A DNA stretch of 64,000 nt from Nocardia amikacinitolerans NBRC 108937 (GCF_001612615.1 NZ_BDAU01000032.1:62001-126000); one strand, 5' to 3'. Counted from the stretch's first letter, positions 50,230-58,698 are shown. A program made the numbers and translations. Notes: generated by a model from the letters alone, not told the origin.

Positions 50230-50467
50230 GTCACATCGCTGCTCAGCGGCATGTGACCCGCGTGAAGGTGAACGGTTCTCTCCGGAAATCCTGGGCGGTT
50301 CCGAGAAACCCAGGCGCGCAACCGTTCACGCCGCCACCGGTCCGACACCGGTGGCAGGCGCCCGTTCGGGGGACGGGCGATGCGACGCTGCCGACGCGGC
50401 AGCGGCACAGGTGGTCAGCAAGTCGGCGCGTCCGGAGACACCAGCAGGTCGGCCCATCGGGCCCTGC
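50230..50467 (+). ncRNA. Candidate structured RNA: six consecutive hairpins upstream of the GAF gene
   Basis: Perfect paired arms in order: GTCACAT/ATGTGAC (50230/50251) enclosing CGCTG/CAGCG; GTGAACGGTT/AACCGTTCAC (50268/50320) enclosing CCTGGG/CCCAGG (50290/50309); GCCACCGGT/ACCGGTGGC (50333/50347, 5-nt loop); CGCCCGT/ACGGGCG (50359/50373); GCTGCC/GGCAGC (50387/50398); GGCCC/GGGCC extended by GCAG/CTGC (50444-50467). The last ends 32 bp before the GAF start codon. No convincing protein frame covers it. I do not recognise a known riboswitch signature (no cobalamin box, T-box or ydaO core). Direction is assumed from the downstream gene; the hairpins are symmetric, so an RNA from the other strand, leading to the mce operon, is also possible. 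Confidence 0.45.
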
Positions 50468-50499
50468 CGCCGGTGCGCGCCGTGGAGTGAGGTGTCCGA

Positions 50500-50931
50500 A
50501 TGCTCGATACCCGACCCATCACGACGAATTTCCCCGGTTCAGTCACCCTTTTCCCGAACAAGTCCTCGGCGATACCCGCGCAGGCCGCCGCGAACATAGC
50601 GCGCCTGCTGCCCAATCACCCCTTGGTCGGCATCACGGCCTGGGGACTCGACGGCCTCGAAGTCGTCGGCTGCTCCGATCAGCAGGCCGCGACAGTGGAG
50701 CAGGCCCTCCTCGAATTTCCCGATTCGCCGGGCATGGATGTGATCCGGCGGCGCAGCAGGATTTTGATCGCCGACCTCGCCGCGACATCGCGCTGGCGCG
50801 ACTACTGCGCCCACCTGCGCGAACTCGGTATACGGTCGCTGTACTGTCACCCGCTCGTCTCCGACGGGCAGGTGCTCGGCCTGTTGAGCATGTACTCCCA
50901 CCGCACCAACGCTTTCCGCGCGAAGGAGTGA
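50500..50931 (+). CDS. GAF-domain protein lacking an output domain
   Basis: A 143-residue protein that is only a GAF sensor domain: FPNKSSAIPAQAAANIARLL, then DVIRRRSRILIADLAATSRW and GIRSLYCHPLVSDGQVLGLLSMYSHRTNAF, the usual last strands. In actinomycetes such GAF domains are mostly followed by an ANTAR RNA-binding domain, which is missing because the frame ends right after the GAF fold. It starts at ATG 50500 after GAGTGAGGTG. A run of hairpins precedes it and a perfect palindrome follows 5 bp after its stop. Possibly a ligand sensor that works with a partner protein. Confidence 0.8.
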   Translation: MLDTRPITTNFPGSVTLFPNKSSAIPAQAAANIARLLPNHPLVGITAWGLDGLEVVGCSDQQAATVEQALLEFPDSPGMDVIRRRSRILIADLAATSRWRDYCAHLRELGIRSLYCHPLVSDGQVLGLLSMYSHRTNAFRAKE

Positions 50932-50936
50932 CGTGG

Positions 50937-50966
50937 ACGTGGGGAGGGGCGCGCCCCTCCCCACGT
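50937..50966. terminator. 30-bp perfect palindrome between the GAF gene and a small peptide gene
   Basis: The half-site ACGTGGGGAGGGGCG (50937-50951) is followed at once by its exact reverse complement (50952-50966), with no loop bases. It lies 5 bp after the GAF stop and 14 bp after the stop of the opposing 32-codon gene, the right place for a bidirectional terminator of two converging transcripts. Confidence 0.7.
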
Positions 50967-50980
50967 TCTGGGAACTCGTG

Positions 50981-51079
50981 CTACGCCGAGCCGGTGGCAA
51001 TGGCGATGAGATCCGCGATGATTCCGGTCACCGTGTCGAGCGCGTCGAGCACAGCGGAACCGAGATCGAGGATTTCCAT
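50981..51079 (-). CDS. 32-residue acidic amphipathic peptide
   Basis: A short frame, ATG 51079 to TAG 50981, with GAGGAG at ideal distance before the ATG. The peptide (MEILDLGSAVLDAL ... TGIIADLIAIATGSA) has five acidic residues, no basic or Cys residues, and regularly spaced Ile/Leu/Val that would form an amphipathic or membrane helix. It has no signal peptide. It resembles in size and charge the corynebacterial PorA/PorH outer-membrane peptides, which are also leaderless and acidic, but no homology is claimed. A palindromic terminator follows its stop. Confidence 0.6.
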   Translation of the reverse strand: MEILDLGSAVLDALDTVTGIIADLIAIATGSA

Positions 51080-51300
51080 CGTGTCTCCTCTTCCGTTGGG
51101 AACCCAGCCAAGCGTCGCACGCGATCGGTGACAAAGATCACATTCCAGCGGTGACACGCCAGCGCACGCTCGATCGCCGCGCTCGAATATCCGAAGCATC
51201 CTCGGTATTTCGGGCCTGCGCGCATTTACGATGACACCCGAACGATCAGAGATTCCTGAGCCAAGCGCGCACTATGTCGGCAGTCGGTCCAGGAGGCACG

Positions 51301-53943
51301 GTGACCATCTCGCAGGGCCCCGATCTACGTTCGACCTTTCCCGACGGCGGCGGAATTCCCGCGGAAATTCCGTCGTTCTCGTCGGCGCCGATTGCCAGGA
51401 CGATGCTGATCGAGCGACTCGACGCCATCGTCGACAGCGACGAGCACCGAGTGCTGTTGGTTTGCTCGCCCGCCGGAAGCGGCAAGACGGTTTTGCTCGC
51501 CGACTGGGCCGGCAGACTGCGGGCGCGGACCTCGCGACGACCCGCGCTCGGCTGGGTCTCGGTGTCCGAGCATCCCGAGCCCGGGCTGTCGCTGTGGCAG
51601 GCACTGCGCGATCAACTCGGTCTGCCGAACCCGCCGCAGCGCCTAACCGTCGACGCCCCCGGCTCCGACGCCGCTCACCTCGTCGAGGCGCTGACCACGC
51701 GTGGAACGCCGACGGTGATCGTCATCGATGACGCCCACCTGGTCGCCGAACCGATCGCACTCGCCGGGCTGGAACACTTCCTGCTGCACGCGCCCGCGAC
51801 GGTCACCACGGTGGTCGCCGGCCGCTTCGACCCGCCGCTGCACTGGCACCTGCTCGGGCTGACCGAACGATCGACAAGGTGGGGCGCCGCCGACCTCGCG
51901 ATGACGAGCACGGAAGTCGCGGCGCTGTGCCGCGAACACCACTGCGAACTGGACGACGCCGAACTCGCCACGGTCCTCGACCTGACCCACGGGTGGGCGG
52001 CGCTGGTCCGCATCACCGCGATGTACCTGGCCGCCAACGCCGACCGCGCCGCGGCGCTCGGTGTCCTTGCCCGGCCGCCGCGCGCCGTCTCCGACTTCCT
52101 GGTCGGCGAGCTGATCGGCGCCCTGCCCGCGTCCCTGCGGCTGTTCCTCACCTACACAAGCGTTCCCGCCTCGTTCACCGAGCGGATGGCCGACGAGCTG
52201 ATCGGCGGCGGCGCCACGCACACGCTCTACCAGCTGGACCGGATGAACTTCCCGGTCAGCTCGATCGCGCGGGGCGGCGACGTCTGGTTCAGCTACCACC
52301 CGATGCTGCGGGCGTACTTCCTCGCCGAGGTGAACCGGCTCGGCGCGCATGCCCGCGCCGAACTGCACCTACGAACCGCGAACGCGCTGCGCCACGCCGG
52401 GCTGCCGCGCCAGGCGCTGACCCACCTGCTCGTCGTCGGCGACCCGCGGCACCTGCGCGACCTGCTCGTCGAACACGGGACGACGATGGTCCTCGACGGA
52501 GACGGCGCGGCGCTGTTCGGCGAGCTTCAGCGCGCGCGGCCGAGCCTGCTGGACGATCCCTTCGTCTGGCTGCTCCGCGTGCTGGACGCGCTGTTCCACG
52601 GCACCGCCGCCGACGCACAGGCCTACCTCGACGTCGCCAATTCGCGCGCGGGCCGCCCTTCGCTCGTACCCGCGCACTGGATCGACGCGCTCACCGTGGC
52701 CACGACGGTGGACGCGGCGGCCGCGACCGGAACCGTCTCGGGTGACCTCGCCGTCACCGCCGTGCCGCCGACCGGCAACCCCGACATCGACTGCTACCTG
52801 GCGATTCAGTCGGCCACCGCGCTGGTGGTCGGCGGACGACTCGGCCGAGGTGAGGAGGCGCTGTCCCGCGGGCTCGCCCTGGCGCTGCACACGGGCCACC
52901 CGCGGCTCGCGCTGCGCGCGCTGACCCGCCTGACCTTCATCGCCTGCGGGCGTGAGGCCACCGCCGCGATGCGCGATCGAGCCGGGCGGGCGCTTGCCCT
53001 CGCCGCCGAGCACGGCCTGCTCGACACACCGGACGCCGCGCAGGCGATGACGGCCGCCGGACTGGCCGCCTACCTGCGCGGCGAGGAACCCGATCCGAGC
53101 CATGTCGCGGCGGCCCTGACCCATCACGCGGTGCAGGACGGATCCGAGAGCCCGCTCGCGGGCTGGCACGGGTACGTGATCGGGCAGCTGCTCGCCGTCG
53201 AGCAGGCCGCGGACCGGCGCGCGGCCGTCGACGATCTGCGCCGAGCCACGCAGCTGCTGCTCGACAAGAACACCGTCCCCGCCGCGACGGCCACCGTGAT
53301 TCCGCACGCGGTGTGGGCGCTGCTGAGCGTGTCCGAGCCGTTGGCCGCCCAGCTGCTCGCCGAACGGGGACAGCGGCTGCTCGGCGACCTACCCGACGTC
53401 ACCGTGGCGCGGGCTGCGGTCGCCGAGGCCGCCGGGCACAGTCAGGCCGCGCTGGCGCTCGTCGAGCCGCTGCTCGAACTCGACGGTGCGGACGACGCGC
53501 GTCCCTCCACCCTGGTCACCGGCTGGTTGCTGTACTCGTCCGCGCAGCACGCGATCGGCAACCGCGCGAAGGCGCGGACCGGCCTGGAGAACGCGTTGCG
53601 GAACGCCGCAGCCGACCACCTGGTTCGTCCATTTCTCGACGTCCCGAACGCTATCGAACTGCTCGATGTCTACGCGGGCCGATTGGGTCGGCTCGACGCG
53701 TTCGGCGATATCGTCCGACAGAATCGCAATACCGCAAGGCGCTCGACCCACCCGGCCCTGACGGACGCCGAAATGACCGTCCTCAAACAACTTCCGTCCG
53801 GCCGTACCGCGCAGCAGATCGCCGGTGATCTCGGGGTGTCCATCAATACCGTCAAAACGCATCTGCGTTCGATCTACGCGAAATTCGGTGCGAATTCCCG
53901 GGTCGCCGCGCTCGATTTCGCACGGCGCAGCGGCGTGCTCTGA
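51301..53943 (+). CDS. LuxR-family regulator of the large ATP-binding (LAL/MalT-like) type
   Basis: An 880-residue regulator. The N-terminal STAND NTPase has Walker A CSPAGSGKT (residues 55-63) and Walker B TVIVIDDAH; the middle is a long TPR-like helical array; the C-terminus (about 818-880) is a LuxR helix-turn-helix: LTDAEMTVLKQLPSGRTAQQIAGDLGVSINTVKTHLRSIYAKFG. GTG 51301 is chosen because AGGAGGCACG precedes it. Such proteins activate target operons after binding an inducer and ATP. Which operon is controlled is unclear; the 70-residue gene 101 bp downstream is co-directional. Confidence 0.93.
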   Translation: MTISQGPDLRSTFPDGGGIPAEIPSFSSAPIARTMLIERLDAIVDSDEHRVLLVCSPAGSGKTVLLADWAGRLRARTSRRPALGWVSVSEHPEPGLSLWQALRDQLGLPNPPQRLTVDAPGSDAAHLVEALTTRGTPTVIVIDDAHLVAEPIALAGLEHFLLHAPATVTTVVAGRFDPPLHWHLLGLTERSTRWGAADLAMTSTEVAALCREHHCELDDAELATVLDLTHGWAALVRITAMYLAANADRAAALGVLARPPRAVSDFLVGELIGALPASLRLFLTYTSVPASFTERMADELIGGGATHTLYQLDRMNFPVSSIARGGDVWFSYHPMLRAYFLAEVNRLGAHARAELHLRTANALRHAGLPRQALTHLLVVGDPRHLRDLLVEHGTTMVLDGDGAALFGELQRARPSLLDDPFVWLLRVLDALFHGTAADAQAYLDVANSRAGRPSLVPAHWIDALTVATTVDAAAATGTVSGDLAVTAVPPTGNPDIDCYLAIQSATALVVGGRLGRGEEALSRGLALALHTGHPRLALRALTRLTFIACGREATAAMRDRAGRALALAAEHGLLDTPDAAQAMTAAGLAAYLRGEEPDPSHVAAALTHHAVQDGSESPLAGWHGYVIGQLLAVEQAADRRAAVDDLRRATQLLLDKNTVPAATATVIPHAVWALLSVSEPLAAQLLAERGQRLLGDLPDVTVARAAVAEAAGHSQAALALVEPLLELDGADDARPSTLVTGWLLYSSAQHAIGNRAKARTGLENALRNAAADHLVRPFLDVPNAIELLDVYAGRLGRLDAFGDIVRQNRNTARRSTHPALTDAEMTVLKQLPSGRTAQQIAGDLGVSINTVKTHLRSIYAKFGANSRVAALDFARRSGVL

Positions 53944-54044
53944 GGACCCCGTCGAATTCCGGAAATCTCATCCGCGGCGTGTGAGGCGAGCCGCGCGCTC
54001 GGCGCGCGAGACTCGACCATCGCGCAGTCACAGGAAGGAGAGCC

Positions 54045-54257
54045 ATGGCGGTCCCGACCAGGTACCAGTTCATCATCGACGGCGAACTGTCCGACCGCGC
54101 CCTGGCCGCCTTTCCTGACCTCGACGTCGCACCGTCGCGCACCGGCACCACCTCGCTGTTCGGCGCCGTGCCCGATCCGACCGCCATGCGCGCCGTGCTC
54201 GCCATGATCGACAACCTCGGCCTCACCCTGCTGGAGATGCGGCAACTGCCGGACTGA
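54045..54257 (+). CDS. 70-residue protein of unknown function
   Basis: Starts at ATG 54045 after an excellent AGGAAGGAGAGCC site. The sequence suggests a small alpha/beta ferredoxin-like fold: strand YQFIIDGEL, helix RALAAFP, strand TTSLFGAVP, helix TAMRAVLAMIDNLG, strand LTLLEMRQL. It follows the LAL regulator on the same strand and converges on the crotonase gene with a 4-bp gap. Not recognised as a named family; likely conserved in related actinomycetes. Confidence 0.75.
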   Translation: MAVPTRYQFIIDGELSDRALAAFPDLDVAPSRTGTTSLFGAVPDPTAMRAVLAMIDNLGLTLLEMRQLPD

Positions 54258-54261
54258 GGGG

Positions 54262-55293
54262 TCAGCCCTCGGCGTCCTCCCGGAACTGCGCCCGCTTCCA
54301 GTCGCCGTAGGGTTCGTCGCGTTCGCGCACCGCCTCGCGGAAGCCGACGGTAGCCGCGCGCAACTGGAAGGCGTAGCCCTCGCGGGTGTGCCGGGAGATG
54401 CCGTCGAACACGGTGCTGACCATTCCGGAGTTCGCCACACCCTGAGCGAGCAGCGCGCTGTTGAGCGCGAGCTTGGCCATGATCAGCTGGTTGATCGGCA
54501 TGCGGGCGATGCGGGCGACGAGTGCCTCGGTGCGTTCGTCGAGCTCGTCGGCCGGGCAGGATTCGACGGCGAGGCCCCATTCGGCGGCCTGCTTGCCGCT
54601 GATGCAGTCGCCGGTGAACAGCAGCCGCTTGGCGAGCTGATCGCCGAGCCGGTGCGCCCACATGCCCGCCGCCGGAATGCCCCAGACGCGGGTGGGCGGG
54701 TAGCCGATCTTGGTGTCGTCGGCGCAGATGATCTGATCGGCGAACAGCGCGATGTCGGTGCCGCCCGCGACAGCGAAGCCGTGCAGTTTGGCCACGGTCG
54801 GCTTGTTGGCGTGCAGCAGGCTGGAAAAGCCGCGGTTGAAGCGGCTCATCATCTGATAGTCGACCATCGGATCCCAGGTGCCCCATGGATTGTGGTTGCG
54901 CGCCTGCACGGTGGGATCGAGGACCGTGCCGTCCACCGGCGCCGCGCCGCCGTCCGGTGCGAAGCCGTTCTCCGCGAAGATCGACAGGTCGTAGCCGCCG
55001 CAGAACCCCTTGCCGCGGCCGGACACCAGGATCACGTGCACGCGCGGGTCCAGGTCGGCCCGCTCGACCGCCGCGGCGAGTTCGATCGGGGTGTCCGCGG
55101 TGATCGCGTTGCCGTGGTCGGGGCGGTCGAAGGTGATGCGGGCGACCCGATCGGTGACCTCATAGGTCAGCGTCCGGTACCGGATGTCGGAGGGCGCCTG
55201 TTCCCGGTCGGCGAACAGCGAGTCCTTGCCTTCGGTCAGGCCTTCGTACCAGGCGGCGGGGCGGGTACCCGCGTGATCGGTGTAGTCGGGCAA
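54262..55293 (-). CDS. Crotonase/enoyl-CoA hydratase-family protein
   Basis: A 343-residue crotonase-fold enzyme, longer than the usual 260 because of a 50-residue N-terminal extension and an inserted segment around residues 110-135. Oxyanion-hole segments are SGRGKGFCGGYDL and GFAVAGGTDIALFAD; EEAL-type catalytic Glu placement is not obvious. It starts at TTG 55293, a rare start, with AAAGGGA about 10 nt before it. It lies 28 bp after an AidB-like acyl-CoA dehydrogenase on the same strand, forming a two-gene acyl-CoA degradation operon. Confidence 0.9.
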   Translation of the reverse strand: MPDYTDHAGTRPAAWYEGLTEGKDSLFADREQAPSDIRYRTLTYEVTDRVARITFDRPDHGNAITADTPIELAAAVERADLDPRVHVILVSGRGKGFCGGYDLSIFAENGFAPDGGAAPVDGTVLDPTVQARNHNPWGTWDPMVDYQMMSRFNRGFSSLLHANKPTVAKLHGFAVAGGTDIALFADQIICADDTKIGYPPTRVWGIPAAGMWAHRLGDQLAKRLLFTGDCISGKQAAEWGLAVESCPADELDERTEALVARIARMPINQLIMAKLALNSALLAQGVANSGMVSTVFDGISRHTREGYAFQLRAATVGFREAVRERDEPYGDWKRAQFREDAEG

Positions 55294-55321
55294 CGGGAGA
55301 GTCCCTTTCGATCGGATGGAA

Positions 55322-56950
55322 TCAGAGCTTGGGCGTCACGCGTTCGATGATGGACCCGGTGTCGACGCCGTGCGGCAGAGTTCCGAAGACGTCGCCGCGA
55401 TCGCGGCCGAGCCTGCTCGCGGTGTAGCCGTCGGCGACCGCGGGATGTCCGTAACGCACCAGCAGCGAGCCTTGCAGTACCTGCGCCATCTCGCCGACCA
55501 CACGGCGGGCGCGGTACTGGATCGTGTCGAAGTCGGTGAACTGATCACGCAACGCGGCGATCGCGGCGTCGAGCCTGGCGTCCGCGCCGCGCGCCTGCTC
55601 CACCTCGTCGAAGAAGACGCCGAGGGTTTCGGGCTGTTTGGCCAGGGCGCGCAGCGTGTCGAGCGCGGCGACGTTGCCCGAGCCCTCCCACACCGACATC
55701 AGCGGCGCCTCCCGGTACAGCCTCGGCATCCGCGATTCCTCGACGTACCCGTTGCCGCCAAGGCATTCCAGGGCTTCGGCCGCGTGGATCGGTCCACGCT
55801 TGCAGACGTAGTACTTGCTGACCGCCAGCGCGATCCTGCGCAGTCGGTCGGCGGTCTCGTCACCGGCGACGGCTCGATCGGTCACCTCGGCGAGCCACAG
55901 CGCGACCGTGGTCGCACCTTCGGCCTCCAGCGCAAGGTCGGCGAGCACATTGCGCATCAGCGGCTGGTCGATCAGGTGGGCGCCGAAGGCGCGGCGGTGG
56001 GTGGCGTGGTGCACGGCCATGGCGACGCCCGCCCGCATCCCGGAGGCCGACCCGAGCGCGCAGTCGAGCCGGGTCAGGTTCACCATCTCGATGATCGTCG
56101 GGACGCCGCGGCCTTCCGCGCCGACCAACCAGCCGACGGTGTCGTCGTACTCGACCTCGCTGCTCGCGTTGGAGTGGTTGCCGAGCTTGTCCTTCAGGCG
56201 TTGCAGGTTGAAGGTGTTGCGGGTGCCGTCGGGCAGCACGCGCGGGACGAAGAAGCACGACAGTCCGCCCGGCGCCTGCGCGAGGACGAGGAAGAAGTCC
56301 GACATCGGCGCCGAGGTGAACCACTTGTGCCCGGTGATGCGGTAGGTGCCGTCCGCGTTCGGCACCGCGGCCGTCGTGTTCGCGCGGACGTCCGAACCGC
56401 CCTGCTTCTCGGTCATCGACATGCCCGCGATCAGCCCGCGCTTGGTCGACGGCACGCGCAGACCGGGGTCGTATTCCTTGGCGACGAGCAGCGGCTCGTA
56501 CTGCGCAGCGAGCTCCGGGTTGGCGCGCAGCGCGGGCACCACGGCGTAGGTCATCGAGATCGGGCAGCCGTGGCCTGCGTCGACCTGACTCCACACGCTC
56601 ATCTTCGCGGCGCGCACCAGATGCGGGCTCGGGCCGCTGTCCGCCCACGGCGCGGCGTGCAGGCCGAAGCCGACCGCGTACTCCATCAACCGGTGGTAGC
56701 TCGGGTCGTACTCGACCTCGTCGATCCGGTGCCCGTAGCGGTCGTGGGTCCGCAGCACCGGCGGGCGCGCCTCGGCCAGGTCGCCGAGTGTCTGGGCCTC
56801 GGCGCTGCCCGCGACCTTGCCGACCGCGCGCACGTCGTCGATGGCCGATTCGGCCCCCGTCCTGCGCAAGGCCTCCAGGATCACCGGCTGCTCCGCCGCG
56901 TCGAAATCCACCAACGGTGGAACCTGATTCGTCACCTCGTGTGTGGGCAT
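55322..56950 (-). CDS. Acyl-CoA dehydrogenase, AidB-like
   Basis: A 542-residue flavoprotein of the larger AidB/isovaleryl-CoA dehydrogenase group. Motifs: MSMTEKQGGSDVRANTT for FAD binding, HKWFTSAPMSD, RLDCALGSASGMRAGVAMAVHHATHRRAFG, and the C-terminal LECLGGNGYVEESRMPRLYREAPLMSVWEGSGNV carrying the catalytic Glu region. AidB itself is a DNA-binding alkylation-response protein in E. coli, but most actinobacterial members are likely acyl-CoA enzymes. ATG 56950 follows GGGAGGACGG. First gene of an operon with the crotonase, divergent from paaX-type regulator. Confidence 0.92.
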   Translation of the reverse strand: MPTHEVTNQVPPLVDFDAAEQPVILEALRRTGAESAIDDVRAVGKVAGSAEAQTLGDLAEARPPVLRTHDRYGHRIDEVEYDPSYHRLMEYAVGFGLHAAPWADSGPSPHLVRAAKMSVWSQVDAGHGCPISMTYAVVPALRANPELAAQYEPLLVAKEYDPGLRVPSTKRGLIAGMSMTEKQGGSDVRANTTAAVPNADGTYRITGHKWFTSAPMSDFFLVLAQAPGGLSCFFVPRVLPDGTRNTFNLQRLKDKLGNHSNASSEVEYDDTVGWLVGAEGRGVPTIIEMVNLTRLDCALGSASGMRAGVAMAVHHATHRRAFGAHLIDQPLMRNVLADLALEAEGATTVALWLAEVTDRAVAGDETADRLRRIALAVSKYYVCKRGPIHAAEALECLGGNGYVEESRMPRLYREAPLMSVWEGSGNVAALDTLRALAKQPETLGVFFDEVEQARGADARLDAAIAALRDQFTDFDTIQYRARRVVGEMAQVLQGSLLVRYGHPAVADGYTASRLGRDRGDVFGTLPHGVDTGSIIERVTPKL

Positions 56951-57061
56951 AGCTGTCCGTCCTCCCGGGTCTATTACAAGCCTGCGTCACGCGCCGGACA
57001 ATTGCAATACCCTGCGTGCGGCGGGCGGGAACGGTGAGCGGGTTGTGGCTAGCATCGGGGC

Positions 57062-57814
57062 ATGGATTCGCGTGGTGCGCCGGTACGGAAGCTGACCGCG
57101 CGGTCGGCGATCCTGAGCGCGCTGCTCGGCGCGCATCCGGCCGAGGCGCCGGTCAGCTGGATCGTGCGGGTGTCGACCGGGCTCGGACTCCAGGAATCGG
57201 CGGTGCGCGCGGCGCTGACCAGGATGGTCGCGGGTGGCGATCTGGAGCGCAGGGACAGCGCCTACCGCCTCGCGCCGCGGCTGATCGAGCGGCAGAACCG
57301 GCAGGACGAGGCCATGCATCCGCCGACGGGCGAATGGGACGGCGCTTGGCGGCTCGCCATCGTGACGGTCGGCGCCGACGACTCGACCGACCGGGCCGCG
57401 TTCCGGGAAGTGTTGCGCGCCAAGAAGTTCGGCGAACTCCGCGAGGGCGTCTGGACCAGGCCGGACAACCTCGGCACCGAGTTCCCCGCCGCCGCGGCGC
57501 GCCGCCTGACGATCTTCACCGGCCACCCCGGCGAACCGGACCGCGAACTCGCCGAACGACTCTTCCAGCCGGACGCCTGGGCCGAGAACGCGCGACTGCT
57601 CTTGTCCGCCATGGCGGCGGCGGACGCCATCGGCGACCGTTTCGAGATCGCCGCCGCGACGGTGCGGCACATCCTCAACGACCCGATGCTGCCCGCCGAA
57701 CTACTGCCCCGCCGCTGGCCGGGCCGCGAATTGCGCGCGGCGTACCTGGATTTCCGCGCGGAGTTCGCGGCGTTCGCCGAGGCGTTGATGAGCGATGCCG
57801 CGCAGCGGAGCTGA
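57062..57814 (+). CDS. PaaX-family transcriptional regulator
   Basis: A 250-residue GntR-related regulator with the PaaX layout: an N-terminal winged helix (LTARSAILSALLGAHP ... VSWIVRVSTGLGLQESAVRAALTRMVAGGDLERR), a central domain starting WDGAWRLAIVTV and a C-terminal helical domain. PaaX binds phenylacetyl-CoA and represses its degradation genes. It is divergent from the AidB-like dehydrogenase-crotonase operon with 111 bp between, so it probably regulates that operon in response to an acyl- or aryl-CoA. Confidence 0.9.
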   Translation: MDSRGAPVRKLTARSAILSALLGAHPAEAPVSWIVRVSTGLGLQESAVRAALTRMVAGGDLERRDSAYRLAPRLIERQNRQDEAMHPPTGEWDGAWRLAIVTVGADDSTDRAAFREVLRAKKFGELREGVWTRPDNLGTEFPAAAARRLTIFTGHPGEPDRELAERLFQPDAWAENARLLLSAMAAADAIGDRFEIAAATVRHILNDPMLPAELLPRRWPGRELRAAYLDFRAEFAAFAEALMSDAAQRS

Positions 57815-57825
57815 TCGACGGCCGG

Positions 57826-58542
57826 TCAGCTCGCCTCGCCGCGGTAGTCCGCACCCGCGATGAGCAGGTCCCGCAGTCGCGCCTCGGGATCGAGCGCGAT
57901 GCCGAGGGCGCGCAAGCGATGGTCGATCAACAGCCACGCCTCGGCGGTCAGCTGGTCGACCAGCGTCTCCCTTGTGCTCTCCCGGTGCGTCAGCCACCAG
58001 CGCACGGACGCGTCGATCAACCCGAGCAGCGCGATGATGAGCCGCTCCGCCGCGGCCCGGTCCGAACCGAAGCGCGGTATGTATCGCGTTGCGGCGGCGA
58101 AGATCTCGGAGGCGAAGGCGCTGCCGCCGATGCGCGGTTCGTCGTTGCCGCTGCGATAGTTGCGCTCCACGAGGAACCGGTACAGATTCGGATGCTCCCC
58201 CGCCCAAGCGACGTGTTCGGCGATGGGCGCGCGGATGACATCGATCGGCGTCCCGTCGACGTCGAAGGTGGCGCGGATGCGCGCGGTGAGCTCGGCGTGC
58301 GCGTGCCGCGCGACGGCGCGATCGAGTTCTTCCTTGCCCGCGATGTGCCGGTAGACGTGCGTGCGCACCAGGCCGGCGCGGTCGGCGATCTGCCCGATCG
58401 AAGCCTCTGGCCCGTGCTCTTCGATCGCCGCGACGGCGGCCGCGACGAGCGCACGACGGCGTTCGTCACCGCCCGGCCCGCGCGCACCCGAGCGGCGGGT
58501 TTCGGCGGTATCGGTCCAGCGCTGTCGTCCCACGCGGCTCAC
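57826..58542 (-). CDS. TetR/AcrR-family transcriptional regulator
   Basis: A 238-residue TetR regulator. The helix-turn-helix is RRRALVAAAVAAIEEHGPEASIGQIADRAGLVRTHVYRHIAGKEELDRAV. GTG 58542 is preferred over a longer ATG at 58653 because GGAGG lies nine bases upstream and the frame before it has no regulator-like sequence. It is divergent from an acyl-CoA dehydrogenase, with two inverted repeats in the gap, and convergent with paaX (11 bp). Likely represses the dehydrogenase gene and itself. Confidence 0.92.
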   Translation of the reverse strand: MSRVGRQRWTDTAETRRSGARGPGGDERRRALVAAAVAAIEEHGPEASIGQIADRAGLVRTHVYRHIAGKEELDRAVARHAHAELTARIRATFDVDGTPIDVIRAPIAEHVAWAGEHPNLYRFLVERNYRSGNDEPRIGGSAFASEIFAAATRYIPRFGSDRAAAERLIIALLGLIDASVRWWLTHRESTRETLVDQLTAEAWLLIDHRLRALGIALDPEARLRDLLIAGADYRGEAS

Positions 58543-58629
58543 CGTATCCGACCTCCACGAGGCGCTGTATCGACTCTCCGCCTGCGCTGCGTCCAGCTCG
58601 AGATTCCGTCTTGTCCCAGCGCAACCGAT

Positions 58630-58644
58630 GGTACACACTGTACC
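58630..58644 (+). promoter_or_regulatory. Palindrome between tetR and the acyl-CoA dehydrogenase gene
   Basis: GGTACA-CAC-TGTACC is a perfect 15-bp inverted repeat. A second one, ACTGG-N12-CCAGT, spans 58652-58673. Both lie in the 156-bp divergent promoter region 58543-58698 and are candidate operators for the TetR protein. Confidence 0.55.
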
Positions 58645-58698
58645 CGTAAACACTGGTCACAAGTATCGCCAGTAATACGCCGAGCCTAAGGAGTCTCG

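Noticed and set aside
50037..50408. A 123-codon reverse-strand frame over the hairpin region
   Set aside because: No ribosome site, Arg/Pro-rich composition and perfect inverted repeats throughout, so coding is unlikely.
50230..50467. Known riboswitch (cobalamin, T-box, ydaO, c-di-GMP, mini-ykkC)
   Set aside because: The conserved boxes and loop sequences of these classes were looked for and not seen; only the paired arms are evident.
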